Shown: positions 42,887 through 53,468 of the stretch, piece by piece
How positions within the stretch are numbered: position 1 is the first letter of the stretch
How the letters are laid out: each line of letters begins with the position of its first letter
Source: Gammaproteobacteria bacterium HGW-Gammaproteobacteria-1
GTDB lineage: Bacteria; Pseudomonadota; Gammaproteobacteria; Thiohalomonadales; Thiohalomonadaceae
Assembly (NCBI GenBank): GCA_002840095.1
Contig: PGZL01000003.1
Location: 62,001 to 126,000 of the forward strand
Direction: 5' to 3'
DNA length: 64,000 nucleotides
The notes under the pieces: model-generated
Told to the model about the DNA's origin: nothing
The model's input: only the letters and a program-made list of their open reading frames with translations
Database searches by the model: none
Translations under genes and position numbers: made by a program

Positions 42887-44899
42887 ATGGCTTCCATCAC
42901 GTCACCGGGCATAGGTTCCGGCCTCGACGTCACCAGTCTGGTCAACAGTCTGGTGACTGCGGAAGGGCAGCCCGCTGCCCAGCGTCTGGACACCCGCGAA
43001 GCCAAGCTGCAGGCCCAACTTTCCGCCCTCGGCAGTATCAAGTCGGCGATTTCCACCTTCAAGGGTGCCGTCGGCAATCTCACCAGCCTGTCCGCGTTCC
43101 AGCGGCGCACGGCAAGCTCCAGCAATACCGACCTGTTCACCGCGGCCATCAGTGGCAAGCCGGTGGCCGGTTCCTATGAAATCGAGGTTACCCAGCTGGC
43201 CAAGGCCCACAAGCTGGCCTCCAGTGCGTTTGCTGAAGTCTCTGCGGCAGTGGGCACCGGCACCCTGACCTTCCAGTTCGGCGACCCGACCAAGCCGGCG
43301 CAGAACGTCATCATTACTGACGACAACAACTCCCTTGCCGGTGTGCGCGATGCGGTGAACGCCGCGAATATCGGTGTGCGGGCCAGCATCGTCAACGGCG
43401 ACGACGGTTATCAACTGGTGTTCAGCGCCGAAAATGCGGGCACCGACAACAGCCTGCGCATTTCCGTGGCGGAAAACCCGGCCGACGGCAGCAACACCGA
43501 TCTGAACGGCCTGTCGCGCCTGGCCTATGACCCTGACGCGGTGGTCGGGGACGGCAAGAACCTGACGGAAGTCTCCGTCGCAAAAGATGCCATCGTCATG
43601 ATCGACGGCATTCAGGTGACCAGTTCCACCAATACCATCAGCGACGCTATCGCCGGCGTGACCCTGACCCTGAAGACGGAAGAGATCGGCACCAAGGCGA
43701 CCCTGAACATCGGCCTCGACAAGACCTCCGCCAGTTCGTCCGTGGAGGGTTTTGTCAATGCATTCAACAGCCTGGTCGGCACCTTCAACCAGCTGAGCGG
43801 CTACAACGCCGAAACCAAGCAAGGTGGTGTCCTGATCGGTGACTCCAGCCTGCGCGGCATCCTGAGCCAGTTGCGCGGCGTGATGGGCAATCCCGTTTCC
43901 GGCGTCGAAGGCACCTACCGCGCCCTGGCCGATCTTGGCATCAAGACCCAGGCCGACGGTACCCTGACGCTGGACAAGGCCAAGCTGACCGCTGCGCTGG
44001 ACAGCAATTTCGACGACATCGGCAGGCTGTTTGCCGCCACCGGCACCGCCACCGACTCCCTGGTGGAGTACACCAGTTCCACCACGGCCACCCGCGTGGG
44101 GAACTATGCCGTCAGCATCACCCAGGCCGCGGCACGGGGCAGCTACAGCGATGCCGCCTCATCCGTCTCCAGCCTGACGGTGGATGCCAGCAACGACACG
44201 TTTGCAATCGAGGTCGACGGTATCGCCTCCGGCAGCATCTCCCTGACCCAGAAGACCTATGCCTCGGGGACCGAACTGGCGGCCGAGCTGCAAAGCCGGA
44301 TCAACGGTGACAGCGCCCTGAGCGCGGCCGGCGTTTCGGTGCTGGTCAGCTTCGACGGCACGCGTTTTACCTTCACCTCGGAGCGTTACGGTAGCGCTTC
44401 CAACGTCGAAATCACTACGGTGGCCGACGTCACGGCCAGTGGCGCCATCGGCCTGACCGCCAATGCCAGCGCCGGCGTGGCGGGGCAGGATGTGGCCGGC
44501 ACCATCGGCGGGATTACCGCCACCGGCGCGGGCCAGTACCTGACAGGCGCCGGTGCGGCGGAAGGGCTGAAAATACTGGTGCAGGGCGATTCCGTCGGCG
44601 CCCGCGGCAGCATTTCCTTCAGCCGCGGCGTGGCCGACCAGCTCGACGGTTTGCTGGGCGGCCTGCTTGCGACCGACAGCTTTCTCAATGCCCGCACCAC
44701 GGGATTGCAGAGCCAGATCGAAGGGATAGGCGAGCAGCGCGAGGCGCTGGCGTTGCGGCTGGATGCCCTGGAAGCACGCTATCTGAAGCAGTTCACCGCC
44801 CTGGATGCGCTGATGTCGCGCATGCAGTCGACCAGCAATTTCCTTGCCGGTCAGCTGGCAAGCCTGCCGGGTGCGTACTCCGGGTCGAAGGATAAATAG
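42887..44899 (+). CDS. fliD: Filament capping protein FliD (HAP2)
   Basis: Cap protein that folds flagellin at the filament tip. The 670-residue product starts ASITSPGIGSGLDVTSLVNSLVTAEGQPAAQRLDTREAKLQAQLSALGS and ends with the coiled-coil region RTTGLQSQIEGIGEQREALALRLDALEARYLKQFTALDALMSRMQSTSNFLAGQLASL, both diagnostic. It is clearly longer than the 450-residue enterobacterial FliD; the extra length lies in the central D2/D3 region with Ala/Ser/Thr-rich repeats (IDGIQVTSSTN; EVDGIASGSISL). Confidence 0.96.
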   Translation: MASITSPGIGSGLDVTSLVNSLVTAEGQPAAQRLDTREAKLQAQLSALGSIKSAISTFKGAVGNLTSLSAFQRRTASSSNTDLFTAAISGKPVAGSYEIEVTQLAKAHKLASSAFAEVSAAVGTGTLTFQFGDPTKPAQNVIITDDNNSLAGVRDAVNAANIGVRASIVNGDDGYQLVFSAENAGTDNSLRISVAENPADGSNTDLNGLSRLAYDPDAVVGDGKNLTEVSVAKDAIVMIDGIQVTSSTNTISDAIAGVTLTLKTEEIGTKATLNIGLDKTSASSSVEGFVNAFNSLVGTFNQLSGYNAETKQGGVLIGDSSLRGILSQLRGVMGNPVSGVEGTYRALADLGIKTQADGTLTLDKAKLTAALDSNFDDIGRLFAATGTATDSLVEYTSSTTATRVGNYAVSITQAAARGSYSDAASSVSSLTVDASNDTFAIEVDGIASGSISLTQKTYASGTELAAELQSRINGDSALSAAGVSVLVSFDGTRFTFTSERYGSASNVEITTVADVTASGAIGLTANASAGVAGQDVAGTIGGITATGAGQYLTGAGAAEGLKILVQGDSVGARGSISFSRGVADQLDGLLGGLLATDSFLNARTTGLQSQIEGIGEQREALALRLDALEARYLKQFTALDALMSRMQSTSNFLAGQLASLPGAYSGSKDK

Positions 44900-45053
44900 G
44901 TACGTGCCCCTGCCGCTCCTGCGCAAGGAGCAGTTCCGGTGAACGTGCTCAGCACCACCAAATCAATTGCGAAACCCTGCTAAATTTTATCCCGCCATGG
45001 CCGATAAACCAGACAGTGAAGCAGGCAACCCGACCAGTCCCGAGGTGAATGAA

Positions 45054-45458
45054 ATGACGTATGCAGAAGGACGCAGAGCAGCCCAGGCCTACGGTTCCAT
45101 GGCAGTGCAGACCGGTGTCGAGGCCGCCACGCCCCACCGTCTGGTGCAGATGCTGATGGAAGGCGCGCTGGAAAAAATGGCCGCCGCGCGCGGTCACATG
45201 CAGCGCGGCAATATTGCGGAGAAGGGTGCCAACATCAGCTGGGCCATCTCCATCATTGAGGGCATGCGTGCCAGCCTGGATCTCGACGCCGGCGGCGACA
45301 TCGCCCGCAATCTCAATGACCTGTACGACTACATGGGCCGCCGCCTGCTGGAAGCGAACATGCGCAACGACGCCAAGGCGCTGGACGAAGTGATGTCCCT
45401 GCTGCGCGAAATCAAGACCGGCTGGGATGCCATTCCGGGTCTGCTCGGCAAGCAGTGA
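45054..45458 (+). CDS. fliS: Flagellin export chaperone FliS
   Basis: Cytoplasmic flagellin chaperone of 134 residues. Family blocks seen are GRRAAQAYGSMAVQTGVEAATPHRLVQMLMEGALEKMAAARGHM and NLNDLYDYMGRRLLEANMRNDAKALDEVMSLLREIKTGWDAI. The start at 45054 (MTYAEG) is decided by GAGGTGA 5 bases upstream, the same arrangement as flaG, and by normal length. An ATG at 44997 would add 19 residues without conservation. Confidence 0.94.
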   Translation: MTYAEGRRAAQAYGSMAVQTGVEAATPHRLVQMLMEGALEKMAAARGHMQRGNIAEKGANISWAISIIEGMRASLDLDAGGDIARNLNDLYDYMGRRLLEANMRNDAKALDEVMSLLREIKTGWDAIPGLLGKQ

Positions 45459-45463
45459 CGCCC

Positions 45464-45775
45464 ATGCCCTCCCGCCAGCAGCATTGGGAAGCCATCGTGG
45501 CGCTCAGCCGCCGCATGCAGTCCCTGGCGCGGGAAGGGCAGTGGGACGAGGTCACTGCGCTGGAGTTGCAGCGCCGCAATGACATGGAAGCCTTTTTCTC
45601 CCGCCAGGTGACGGCCGATGAGGCTGAGTTCATCGCCGAGGGCATACGCGAGGTGATGGATCTGGATCGCGAAACCATGGTGCGTTGCGCCGCTGCCCGG
45701 GAGGAAACCGGCAAGCAGGCCGGTGTGGTGCACCAGGGGCGGCGCATGGAGGCCGCCTACAACGGCAACCGTTGA
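45464..45775 (+). CDS. fliT: FliT-like flagellar export chaperone
   Basis: A 103-residue, all-helical, charged protein directly after fliS (HWEAIVALSRRMQSLAREGQWDEVTALELQRRNDMEAFF, then a second helical half). The size, the opening helix pair and the position fit FliT, the FliD chaperone. The family is weakly conserved, so the call rests partly on position. A GTG at 45455 overlapping the fliS stop is an alternative start. A strong terminator follows. Confidence 0.75.
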   Translation: MPSRQQHWEAIVALSRRMQSLAREGQWDEVTALELQRRNDMEAFFSRQVTADEAEFIAEGIREVMDLDRETMVRCAAAREETGKQAGVVHQGRRMEAAYNGNR

Positions 45776-45794
45776 CGAAGTCCCGTACGCCACC

Positions 45795-45828
45795 GCAAAA
45801 GGCCCGCGCCCGCGGGCCTTTTGCTTTT
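45795..45828 (+). terminator. Rho-independent terminator after fliT
   Basis: GCAAAAGGCCCGCG-CC-CGCGGGCCTTTTGC is a perfect 14-base-pair stem (45795-45824) followed by TTTT. It closes the fliD-fliS-fliT unit. Confidence 0.92.
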
Positions 45829-45895
45829 CATAAGCCCCGCCCGGCAACTTTTGCCGCGGCCATAAGCTGACAAAACACCTTTTATCGCCAAAAAA

Positions 45896-45924
45896 TTGAC
45901 ATGTGATCCGGCAGTATTTATCTT
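45896..45924 (+). promoter_or_regulatory. Sigma-70-type promoter for fleQ
   Basis: TTGACA (45896-45901), a 17-base spacer and TATCTT (45919-45924) form a good housekeeping promoter. Transcription would start near 45931, consistent with the master regulator being outside sigma-54 control. Confidence 0.75.
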
Positions 45925-45960
45925 CCTGAAACAATGCCTTCTAAGAGCATGGGGGAGAGG

Positions 45961-47364
45961 ATGGCGGACGGGGCGGTATGGCTGGTGGAACCGGATGCGG
46001 AGCGGCGGGCACAACTGCGTCTGTTGCTGGAGTTTCTCGGCCACGGGCCGGTGGTGGAGGCGGAGCCCGGTCAATGGCGACGGGCCGAACCGGGGCAGTT
46101 GCGCATGCTTCTGCTCGGCCATACGCCCGAAGCCGTTACCGAACTCGCGGCGCTGCGGGAATGGGCGCCGGCGTTGCCGGTGGTGATGGTCGCCGCCCCG
46201 GCGGCCTTTGACGCCGAGGTTCAGGGCCGCATCGATTTTCCCCTGACCAATGAGCAGTTCTTCGCCGAGCTGTACCGCGCCGATGCCTGGCGCCGGGCGG
46301 CGCTGAGCGGTGCCGCGCCGCGGGTGCCCGAACTGGCCCGCGCCCTGGTAGGCAATACCCCGGCCATCCACCAGGTACGCCGCCTTATCGAACAGGTGGC
46401 GGAGACCGACGCCAACGTCCTGATCCTGGGTGAGTCCGGTACCGGCAAGGAAGTGGTGGCGCGCAGCCTGCACATGCTGTCGCAGCGGCGCGAACGGGCC
46501 TTCGTGCCGGTGAACTGTGGCGCCATCCCCGGTGACCTGCTGGAAAGTGAGTTGTTCGGCCATGAGAAGGGGGCCTTCACCGGCGCCATCAACACCCGCC
46601 AGGGCCGTTTCGAGCTGGCCGAGGGCGGCACCCTGTTTCTCGATGAAATCGGCGACATGCCGCTGCCCATGCAGGTGAAACTGCTGCGCGTGATCCAGGA
46701 GCGCACCTTCGAACGCGTCGGCAGCAACCGCAGCATTCCGGCCGACGTGCGCCTGGTGGCGGCGACCCACCGCAACCTCGATACCAACATTCAGGACGGC
46801 CGTTTCCGCGAGGACCTGTATTACCGCCTCAACGTGTTTCCCATCGATCTGCCGCCGCTGCGCGAGCGGCGCGACGACATCCCCCTGCTGATCAACGAAT
46901 TCATCATCCGCCTGGAAAAAATGGGTCGCGGTGCGGTGCGCCTCACCCCCGGCGCCATGGGCTCGCTGTGCGACTATCCCTGGCCGGGCAACGTGCGGGA
47001 GCTGGCCAACCTGATGGAACGGCTGGTGATCATGTTTCCCAACGGTCTGGTGGACGTGCGCGACCTGCCGCCCAAGTTCCAGATGGAGGGCGCCCGCGCC
47101 ATCGAGGTGGTGCTGCCGGAGCCGGTGGCCATGCCGGCTGCACCTGCGGCCGCTGCCCCCGCGACGCCCGCCCGCCTGCCCGCCCGCCTGCCCGCCGACG
47201 GCATCGACCTGAAGGAATACCTGGCCGAGCTGGAGCTGTCCTTCATCAACCAGGCCCTGGATGAGGCCGACGGCGTGGTGGCCCGCGCCGCCGAGCGTCT
47301 CGGCATGCGCCGTACCACGCTGGTGGAGAAGATGAAGAAGTACGGCATGCAGCGTGGGGAGTAA
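45961..47364 (+). CDS. fleQ: FleQ/FlrA flagellar master regulator (sigma-54 activator)
   Basis: Enhancer-binding ATPase that switches on the sigma-54-dependent flagellar genes. The 467-residue product has an N-terminal FleQ domain lacking a receiver phospho-Asp. An AAA+ domain follows with Walker A GESGTGKE (near residue 157), the sigma-54-contacting loop GAFTGA (near 203) and Walker [10 protein letters not shown]. An Ala/Pro-rich linker precedes a C-terminal Fis-type helix-turn-helix ([23 protein letters not shown]). The start is uncertain: ATGs at 45934, 45949 and 45961 are in frame, and GGGGGAG lies only 3 bases before 45961. FleS and FleR follow, confirming FleQ rather than another NtrC-like protein. 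Confidence 0.93.
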   Translation: MADGAVWLVEPDAERRAQLRLLLEFLGHGPVVEAEPGQWRRAEPGQLRMLLLGHTPEAVTELAALREWAPALPVVMVAAPAAFDAEVQGRIDFPLTNEQFFAELYRADAWRRAALSGAAPRVPELARALVGNTPAIHQVRRLIEQVAETDANVLILGESGTGKEVVARSLHMLSQRRERAFVPVNCGAIPGDLLESELFGHEKGAFTGAINTRQGRFELAEGGTLFLDEIGDMPLPMQVKLLRVIQERTFERVGSNRSIPADVRLVAATHRNLDTNIQDGRFREDLYYRLNVFPIDLPPLRERRDDIPLLINEFIIRLEKMGRGAVRLTPGAMGSLCDYPWPGNVRELANLMERLVIMFPNGLVDVRDLPPKFQMEGARAIEVVLPEPVAMPAAPAAAAPATPARLPARLPADGIDLKEYLAELELSFINQALDEADGVVARAAERLGMRRTTLVEKMKKYGMQRGE

Positions 47365-47609
47365 GTCCCCGCGGGCAGTTTCGTTGTCTGTTGCATGGAC
47401 AGAGTGCAGCGAAACCCATCGATTTTCCGTCGCTGTGCTCCACCCACCCTGCATCTCGATTGTGTCCCGCCCAGCCCTCTTCATGGAGTGATTGTTTTTT
47501 GACACTACCCGTTTTTGAATCTGCAACACGCTGAAATAAAACATATTTAATCAAGAGGCACGATGTTTGCTTCGTTGCTGGCATAGCTTAGTCGGCAGCG
47601 GAGTGGCGC
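47365..47609. other. fleQ-fleS intergenic region
   Basis: No gene is seen in these 245 bases. The region is locally AT-rich near 47490-47560 and carries a perfect sigma-54 promoter before fleS. Confidence 0.6.
47556..47571 (+). promoter_or_regulatory. Sigma-54 promoter for fleS
   Basis: AGGCACGATGTTTGCT matches the sigma-54 consensus except at the first base. Predicted start is near 47582, 28 bases before the fleS ATG. It places fleSR directly under FleQ. Confidence 0.85.
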
Positions 47610-48764
47610 ATGGCCCAGCCCCCTACATCAGGCGTACCGGACACACTGGCTCCCCAGTGGGCGGACACCTATCGCTTCCTGGACCAGCAGGTGGCGGCGC
47701 TCACGGCCGAGTTGCACGAGTTGCGCGGCGAGCGCCTGGCCCAACTGGCGGAGAAGGAGGCCCTGGCGCAGCGGCTGCAAGGGGTGCTCGACGCCCTGCC
47801 CGGCGCCGTGGTGGTGCTCAACGGCGCCGGGCGGGTGCAGGGACACAATCAGGCGGCGGCGCGGCTGTTTGGCGCGCCGCTGGCCGGCGAGCCGTGGCGT
47901 GAGGTCATCGCCCGCTGCTTTGTGCCGGAGGCCGGACCCGCGACCGATTTGGTTCTGCATGACGGGCGCATCGTCACGCTGTCCACCTGCCCGCTGGGTT
48001 CCGAGCCGGGGCAGATCCTGCTGTTTCAGGACGTCACCGAGAATCGCCGTCTTCAGGCCCATCTGCAACGCCACCAGCGTCTGCTGGACATGGGGCGCAT
48101 GGCCGCCAGTCTGGCCCACCAGATACGTACTCCCCTGGCCGCTGCGCTGCTCTATGCCTCCCAGTTGAAACACCCCGCACTCAATGACGATAAGCGCCGG
48201 CGCTTCGCCGATCGCACCGTGGCCAGCCTGCAGCAGCTGGAAGGGCTGATCGCCAATATGCTGCATTTTGCCCGCGGCGGCGTAAACGGGGAGGAGCCGC
48301 TGGCAGCGGATGAGCTGTTGCAGGCCCTGCGCAGCACCGTGGAGGGGCAGACCGACAGGGCATTGACGTGGTCATGCGCGGCGGAGGGCATGCAGCTGCG
48401 CGGTAACCGCACCCTGCTGCTCAGCGCCTGGCAGAACCTGGTCAACAACGCCCTGCAGGCGGCGGGCGAGGGCGGACGCATCGAAATCTTCTGCCGCCCG
48501 GCGGCGGGCGGCGGTGTCGAACTGGGTGTGCACGACACCGGCCCCGGCGTGGCGCCGGAAATGCAGGCCCGCCTGTTCGAGCCGTTCAGCACTACGCGGC
48601 CGCGCGGCACCGGCCTGGGACTGGCCATCGTCCGCACCGTGGCCCAGGCCCACCACGGCGACGCCTGGTGCCGCTCGCAGCCGGGGGACACCACATTTGC
48701 CATGCGCCTGCCTTCGGTGCCGGCAGCGAGCAAGGGCGGAGGGGAGATACGCCGTGCGGGTTAG
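47610..48764 (+). CDS. fleS: FleS/FlrB flagellar sensor histidine kinase
   Basis: Cytoplasmic histidine kinase of 384 residues that phosphorylates FleR. It has an N-terminal coiled-coil (residues about 15-55), a PAS domain (LDALPGAVVVLNGAGRVQGHNQAAARLFG) and an H-box MGRMAASLAHQIRTPLAAALLYASQL with the phospho-His near 169; the AHQIRTPL form is typical of FleS. The C-terminal HATPase has NALQAAGEGG, DTGPGV and GTGLGLAIV motifs. No membrane segment is present. It lies behind a sigma-54 promoter; fleR follows after a 159-base gap. Confidence 0.94.
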   Translation: MAQPPTSGVPDTLAPQWADTYRFLDQQVAALTAELHELRGERLAQLAEKEALAQRLQGVLDALPGAVVVLNGAGRVQGHNQAAARLFGAPLAGEPWREVIARCFVPEAGPATDLVLHDGRIVTLSTCPLGSEPGQILLFQDVTENRRLQAHLQRHQRLLDMGRMAASLAHQIRTPLAAALLYASQLKHPALNDDKRRRFADRTVASLQQLEGLIANMLHFARGGVNGEEPLAADELLQALRSTVEGQTDRALTWSCAAEGMQLRGNRTLLLSAWQNLVNNALQAAGEGGRIEIFCRPAAGGGVELGVHDTGPGVAPEMQARLFEPFSTTRPRGTGLGLAIVRTVAQAHHGDAWCRSQPGDTTFAMRLPSVPAASKGGGEIRRAG

Positions 48765-48782
48765 TAACGGAACAGAGAGAAA

Positions 48783-48901
48783 AGATGCAAGAGCCAAGAT
48801 GCAAGGGAAGGAGCTCGCTACGCTCGTATTGTCTGGAGTTCAAACAATTGTGCACGTAGCGCACTCTATCCCTTGTGGTTTTCCTCTTTGTTCTTGTATC
48901 T
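48783..48901. repeat. Long imperfect palindrome between fleS and fleR
   Basis: The left arm starts AGATGCAAGAGCC (48783) and contains CTCGCTACGC. The right arm ends GTTCTTGTATCT (48901) and contains ACGTAGCGC. Read as reverse complements the arms align along about 45 bases with mismatches, around a centre near 48845. ATGCAAG is also repeated directly. It looks like a degenerate miniature palindromic element. Confidence 0.5.
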
Positions 48902-48923
48902 GATTTTGAGCGGAGCAACGACT

Positions 48924-50258
<1,335 letters not shown>

Positions 50259-50294
50259 GCCCGGTACGGGCTTCAAGGGGCCAAGATAAAGAGG

Positions 50295-50360
50295 GTAGGG
50301 TGCGCACCGCACACCAACCGAACGCCTCACATGGGTAATGGTGCGCAGTGCGCACCCTAC
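50295..50360. repeat. REP-like palindromic element (GTAGGGTGCGC... type)
   Basis: Two 22-base arms (50295-50316 and 50339-50360) begin GTAGGGTGCGCACC and end GGTGCGCACCCTAC-like, with two mismatches between arms and a 22-base loop. The motif is a known type of dispersed intergenic palindrome in proteobacteria. It lies between fleR and the fliE promoter. Confidence 0.8.
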
Positions 50361-50402
50361 AATTCACGCCCCTAGCCCCGCCCCTAGCCCCCTCCAGTAA
50401 GT

Positions 50403-50418
50403 TGGCCCGCTATATGCA
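50403..50418 (+). promoter_or_regulatory. Sigma-54 promoter for the fliE operon
   Basis: TGGCCCGCTATATGCA keeps the GG and GC dinucleotides (50404-50405, 50416-50417) in exact phase but is weaker elsewhere. It lies 51 bases before the fliE ATG. Confidence 0.6.
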
Positions 50419-50468
50419 TCGGCTAATCACGTGACGATATCGTGGCACCGGCCCGAGGGTACAGAATC

Positions 50469-50789
50469 ATGAATACTATCGATACCAGTCAATTACTTAC
50501 GCAACTGCGTGCAGCGGCCGCCGCGGCCCGCAGCGCCCCCGTCGAGAACCCGGCGGCGGCTTCCGCTGTCAATTTCTCGTCGATGCTGCGGGACTCCATC
50601 GGGCAGGTGAACGCCTTGCAGCAGAACGCCGCCGAAATGAAGACAGCCGTCAGCATGGGGGACCCCTCGGTCTCGCTGGCGGATACCATGATTGCATCCA
50701 GCAAGGCTGAGCTCGGTTTCCAGGCCATGGTCCAGACCCGCAACAAGCTGGTCGAGGCCTACCAGGAAATCATGCGGATGCAGGTCTGA
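50469..50789 (+). CDS. fliE: Flagellar hook-basal body protein FliE
   Basis: Links the MS-ring to the rod. The 106-residue product has the FliE core FSSMLRDSIGQVNALQQNAAEMKTAVSMGDPSVSLADTMIASSKAELGFQAMVQTRNKLVEAYQEIMRMQV. The start at 50469 gives the usual length. It is first in fliEFGHIJK, with fliF 27 bases downstream. Confidence 0.97.
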   Translation: MNTIDTSQLLTQLRAAAAAARSAPVENPAAASAVNFSSMLRDSIGQVNALQQNAAEMKTAVSMGDPSVSLADTMIASSKAELGFQAMVQTRNKLVEAYQEIMRMQV

Positions 50790-50816
50790 CGTTAACGAAC
50801 GAAGGCGGATACGACG

Positions 50817-52442
50817 ATGGAAATGGTTAAAGCTGACAATGTGACCGCGCCGTTCGAGGGCTTCACCCACCTGCCGGTGGTGCGCCAGCTGGGGCTGATG
50901 TTCGGCCTGGCGGCCAGCGTGGCCCTGGGCGTGGCGATAGTGTTGTGGTCGCAGGAACCCAACTATAGCGCGCTCTATGCCAATCTCGGCAGCAAGGACG
51001 CCTCCCAGGTGATGGATGCGTTGCAGAAGCAGGGCGTCAGGTACAAGCTGGACGAAAAGACCGGCGCCCTGATGGTGCCCTCCAGCGCCGTGCACGAGCT
51101 GCGCCTGAAGCTGGCCAACGAAGGCCTGCCGCACAGCAGCGGCGCCGGGCTCGATATCATGCAGCAGAAGCAGGAGTTCGGCACCAGCCAGTTCCTGGAA
51201 ACCGCCCGCTACCAGCATGCCCTGGAGGGCGAACTGGCGCGTTCGGTGACCACCATCAACAGCGTGGAAAACGCCCGCGTGCACCTGGCCCTGCCCAAGC
51301 AGACGGCCTTTGTCCGCGAACGCCAGCAGCCCAGCGCCTCGGTGCTGGTCACCCTGTATCCCGGCCGTACCCTGGAAGAGGCGCAGGTGGCGGCCATCAC
51401 CCATATGGTGGCCTCCGGTATTCCCAACCTGGAGCCGGGCCGGGTCACCGTGGTGGATCAGAACGGCCGCCTGCTCAGCGCCAAGAAGCAGGGCGCCAAC
51501 GTGGCGGTCAACCAGGAACAGTTCGATTACACGCGCAAGCTGGAAGACAGCTATATCGCGCGCATCGAGAACATCATCGCGCCTATCGTGGGCATGAACG
51601 GGGTGCGGGCGCAGGTATCGGCCGAGGTGGACTTCACCGTCACCGAGCAGACCCAGGAGAGTTTCAACCCGGATCTGCCGGCGCTCCGCAGCGAGCAGGT
51701 CTACGAGGAGCGCATGACGGACGAGGGCGCCCAGGGCGTGCCCGGTGCGCTCACCAATACGCCGCCGGCCACGCCGGCGGTACCGGAGCGCGCGGCGGGC
51801 CAGCCCGGTGCGCCGACGACGGTACAGAGCGGCAAGAGCCTCAATCGCGCCACCAAGAACTACGAGCTGGATCGCACCATCAGCCACAGCAAGCTGGCCT
51901 CGGGCGAGGTACGGCGCCTGTCGGTGGCGGTGGTGGTGGACGATCGCCAGTCGGTGAGCGCTACCGGCGATGTGGTGCGTGAGCCGCGCAGCGCCGAGGA
52001 GATCGAACGCATCACCGCGCTGGTGCGCGAGGCGGTGGGCTACAGCGCCCAGCGCGGCGATACGGTCAACGTCATCAATGCCTCGTTCCAGACCGCCCAG
52101 GCGGTGGAGCCCCTGCCCGAACCGCCGCTGTGGAAGCAGCCCTGGGTAATGGATGTGAGCAAGCAGGCGATCGGTGGGCTAATGGTTATCCTGCTGCTGT
52201 TCGGCGTGTTGCGCCCCCTGCTGCGCAGCCTGGCCACGGTCAAGCCGCAGCCCAAATCGACGGCGGCGGAGGGCGGCATGGCCGAGGATCGCCTGACCCT
52301 GGGCGGCCCCGGCGCGGTGATGCAGCTGCCGCAGCAGAATACCTACGAAGGCAACATCGGCATGATTCGTGACATGGCGCGCCAGGATCCCAAGCATGTG
52401 GCGCAGGTGATCAAGACCTGGGTGTCCGGCGAAGAAAAGTGA
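50817..52442 (+). CDS. fliF: Flagellar MS-ring protein FliF
   Basis: The 541-residue ring-forming membrane protein. Two transmembrane helices are visible (LGLMFGLAASVALGVAIVLW, about residues 27-46, and AIGGLMVILLLFGVLRPLL, about 451-469). They flank the periplasmic YscJ-like domain (YSALYANLGSKDASQVMDALQKQGVRYKL; SVENARVHLALPKQTAFVRERQQPSASVLV). The C-terminal FliG-binding tail is present (MIRDMARQDPKHVAQVIKTWVS). Confidence 0.97.
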   Translation: MEMVKADNVTAPFEGFTHLPVVRQLGLMFGLAASVALGVAIVLWSQEPNYSALYANLGSKDASQVMDALQKQGVRYKLDEKTGALMVPSSAVHELRLKLANEGLPHSSGAGLDIMQQKQEFGTSQFLETARYQHALEGELARSVTTINSVENARVHLALPKQTAFVRERQQPSASVLVTLYPGRTLEEAQVAAITHMVASGIPNLEPGRVTVVDQNGRLLSAKKQGANVAVNQEQFDYTRKLEDSYIARIENIIAPIVGMNGVRAQVSAEVDFTVTEQTQESFNPDLPALRSEQVYEERMTDEGAQGVPGALTNTPPATPAVPERAAGQPGAPTTVQSGKSLNRATKNYELDRTISHSKLASGEVRRLSVAVVVDDRQSVSATGDVVREPRSAEEIERITALVREAVGYSAQRGDTVNVINASFQTAQAVEPLPEPPLWKQPWVMDVSKQAIGGLMVILLLFGVLRPLLRSLATVKPQPKSTAAEGGMAEDRLTLGGPGAVMQLPQQNTYEGNIGMIRDMARQDPKHVAQVIKTWVSGEEK

Positions 52443-52457
52443 TTGGGTGCGTAAATC

Positions 52458-53468
52458 ATGGCTGAAAAGAAAGCGAAGCTGAACGGACCGGAGCGCGCCG
52501 CCATCCTGATGATGGCCCTGGGCGAGGAAGTTGCCACGGCCATCATGAAGCACATGGGGCCGAAGGAAGTGCAGCGCATCGGCGAGGCGATGGCCTCCAC
52601 CTCCAACGTCTCGCGCGACCAGGTGGAGGACGTGGTGTCGAACTTCGCCGAAACCTTCGGCGATCAGACCGCCCTCGGCGTCGGTTCGGAAGAGTACCTG
52701 CGCAAGATCCTGGTCAACTCCCTCGGCGAGGACAAGGCCGCCGGCCTCATCGATCGCATCCTGCTCGGCCGTTCCTCCAAGGGACTGGAGGCGCTGAAGT
52801 GGATGGAGCCGCGCTCCATCGCCGAAGTGGTGCGGCTGGAGCATCCGCAGATCATTGCCATCGTATTGTCCTACCTCGACGCAGATCAGGCGGCGGAAGT
52901 GTTGAGCCTGCTGCCGGAGAACATGCGCGCCGACATACTGATGCGTATCGCCAGCCTCGACGGCATCCAGCCCAGTGCCCTGCAGGAGCTGGACGACATC
53001 CTGGAGAAGCAGTTCTCCGGTTCGTCGGGCAACCTGAAATCCTCCAGCGTCGGCGGCACCAAGACCGCGGCCAATATCCTCAACTTCATGGATACCGCCG
53101 TGGAGGGAGCTATCATTGACAAGGTGAAGGAAGTGGACGGCGAACTGGGGCAGAAGATTCAGGATCTCATGTTCGTGTTCGACAACCTGGCGGAAGTGGA
53201 CGACCGCAGCATCCAGGCGCTGTTGCGCGAAGTGTCCTCCGACACCCTGATCATCGCGCTGAAGGGCGCCGATGCCGCGGTCACCGAGAAGGTGCTCAAG
53301 AACATGTCGAAGCGCGCCGCCGAGATGCTGCGCGACGATCTCGAGGCGCGCGGTCCGGTGCGCCTGTCCGAAGTGGAATCCGCCCAGAAGGAAATCCTGG
53401 CCATAGCCCGTCGCATGGCCGAGAGCGGCGACATCTCCCTGGGAGGCGGTGGTGATGAGTTCGTCTAA
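52458..53468 (+). CDS. fliG: Flagellar motor switch protein FliG
   Basis: Rotor protein of 336 residues that interacts with the stator. It has GPERAAILMMALGEEVATAIMKHMGPKEVQRIGEAMA at the N-terminus, the EHPQ-type motif LEHPQIIAIVLSYLDADQAAEVL in the middle, and the charged torque helix region MFVFDNLAEVDDRSIQALLREVSSDTLIIALKGAD. It overlaps fliH by 14 bases. Confidence 0.98.
   Translation: MAEKKAKLNGPERAAILMMALGEEVATAIMKHMGPKEVQRIGEAMASTSNVSRDQVEDVVSNFAETFGDQTALGVGSEEYLRKILVNSLGEDKAAGLIDRILLGRSSKGLEALKWMEPRSIAEVVRLEHPQIIAIVLSYLDADQAAEVLSLLPENMRADILMRIASLDGIQPSALQELDDILEKQFSGSSGNLKSSSVGGTKTAANILNFMDTAVEGAIIDKVKEVDGELGQKIQDLMFVFDNLAEVDDRSIQALLREVSSDTLIIALKGADAAVTEKVLKNMSKRAAEMLRDDLEARGPVRLSEVESAQKEILAIARRMAESGDISLGGGGDEFV

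Noticed and set aside
50361-50400. Direct repeats CCCCTAGCCCC as a CRISPR-like array
   Set aside because: Only two or three short copies without spacers; low-complexity sequence next to the REP-like palindrome.
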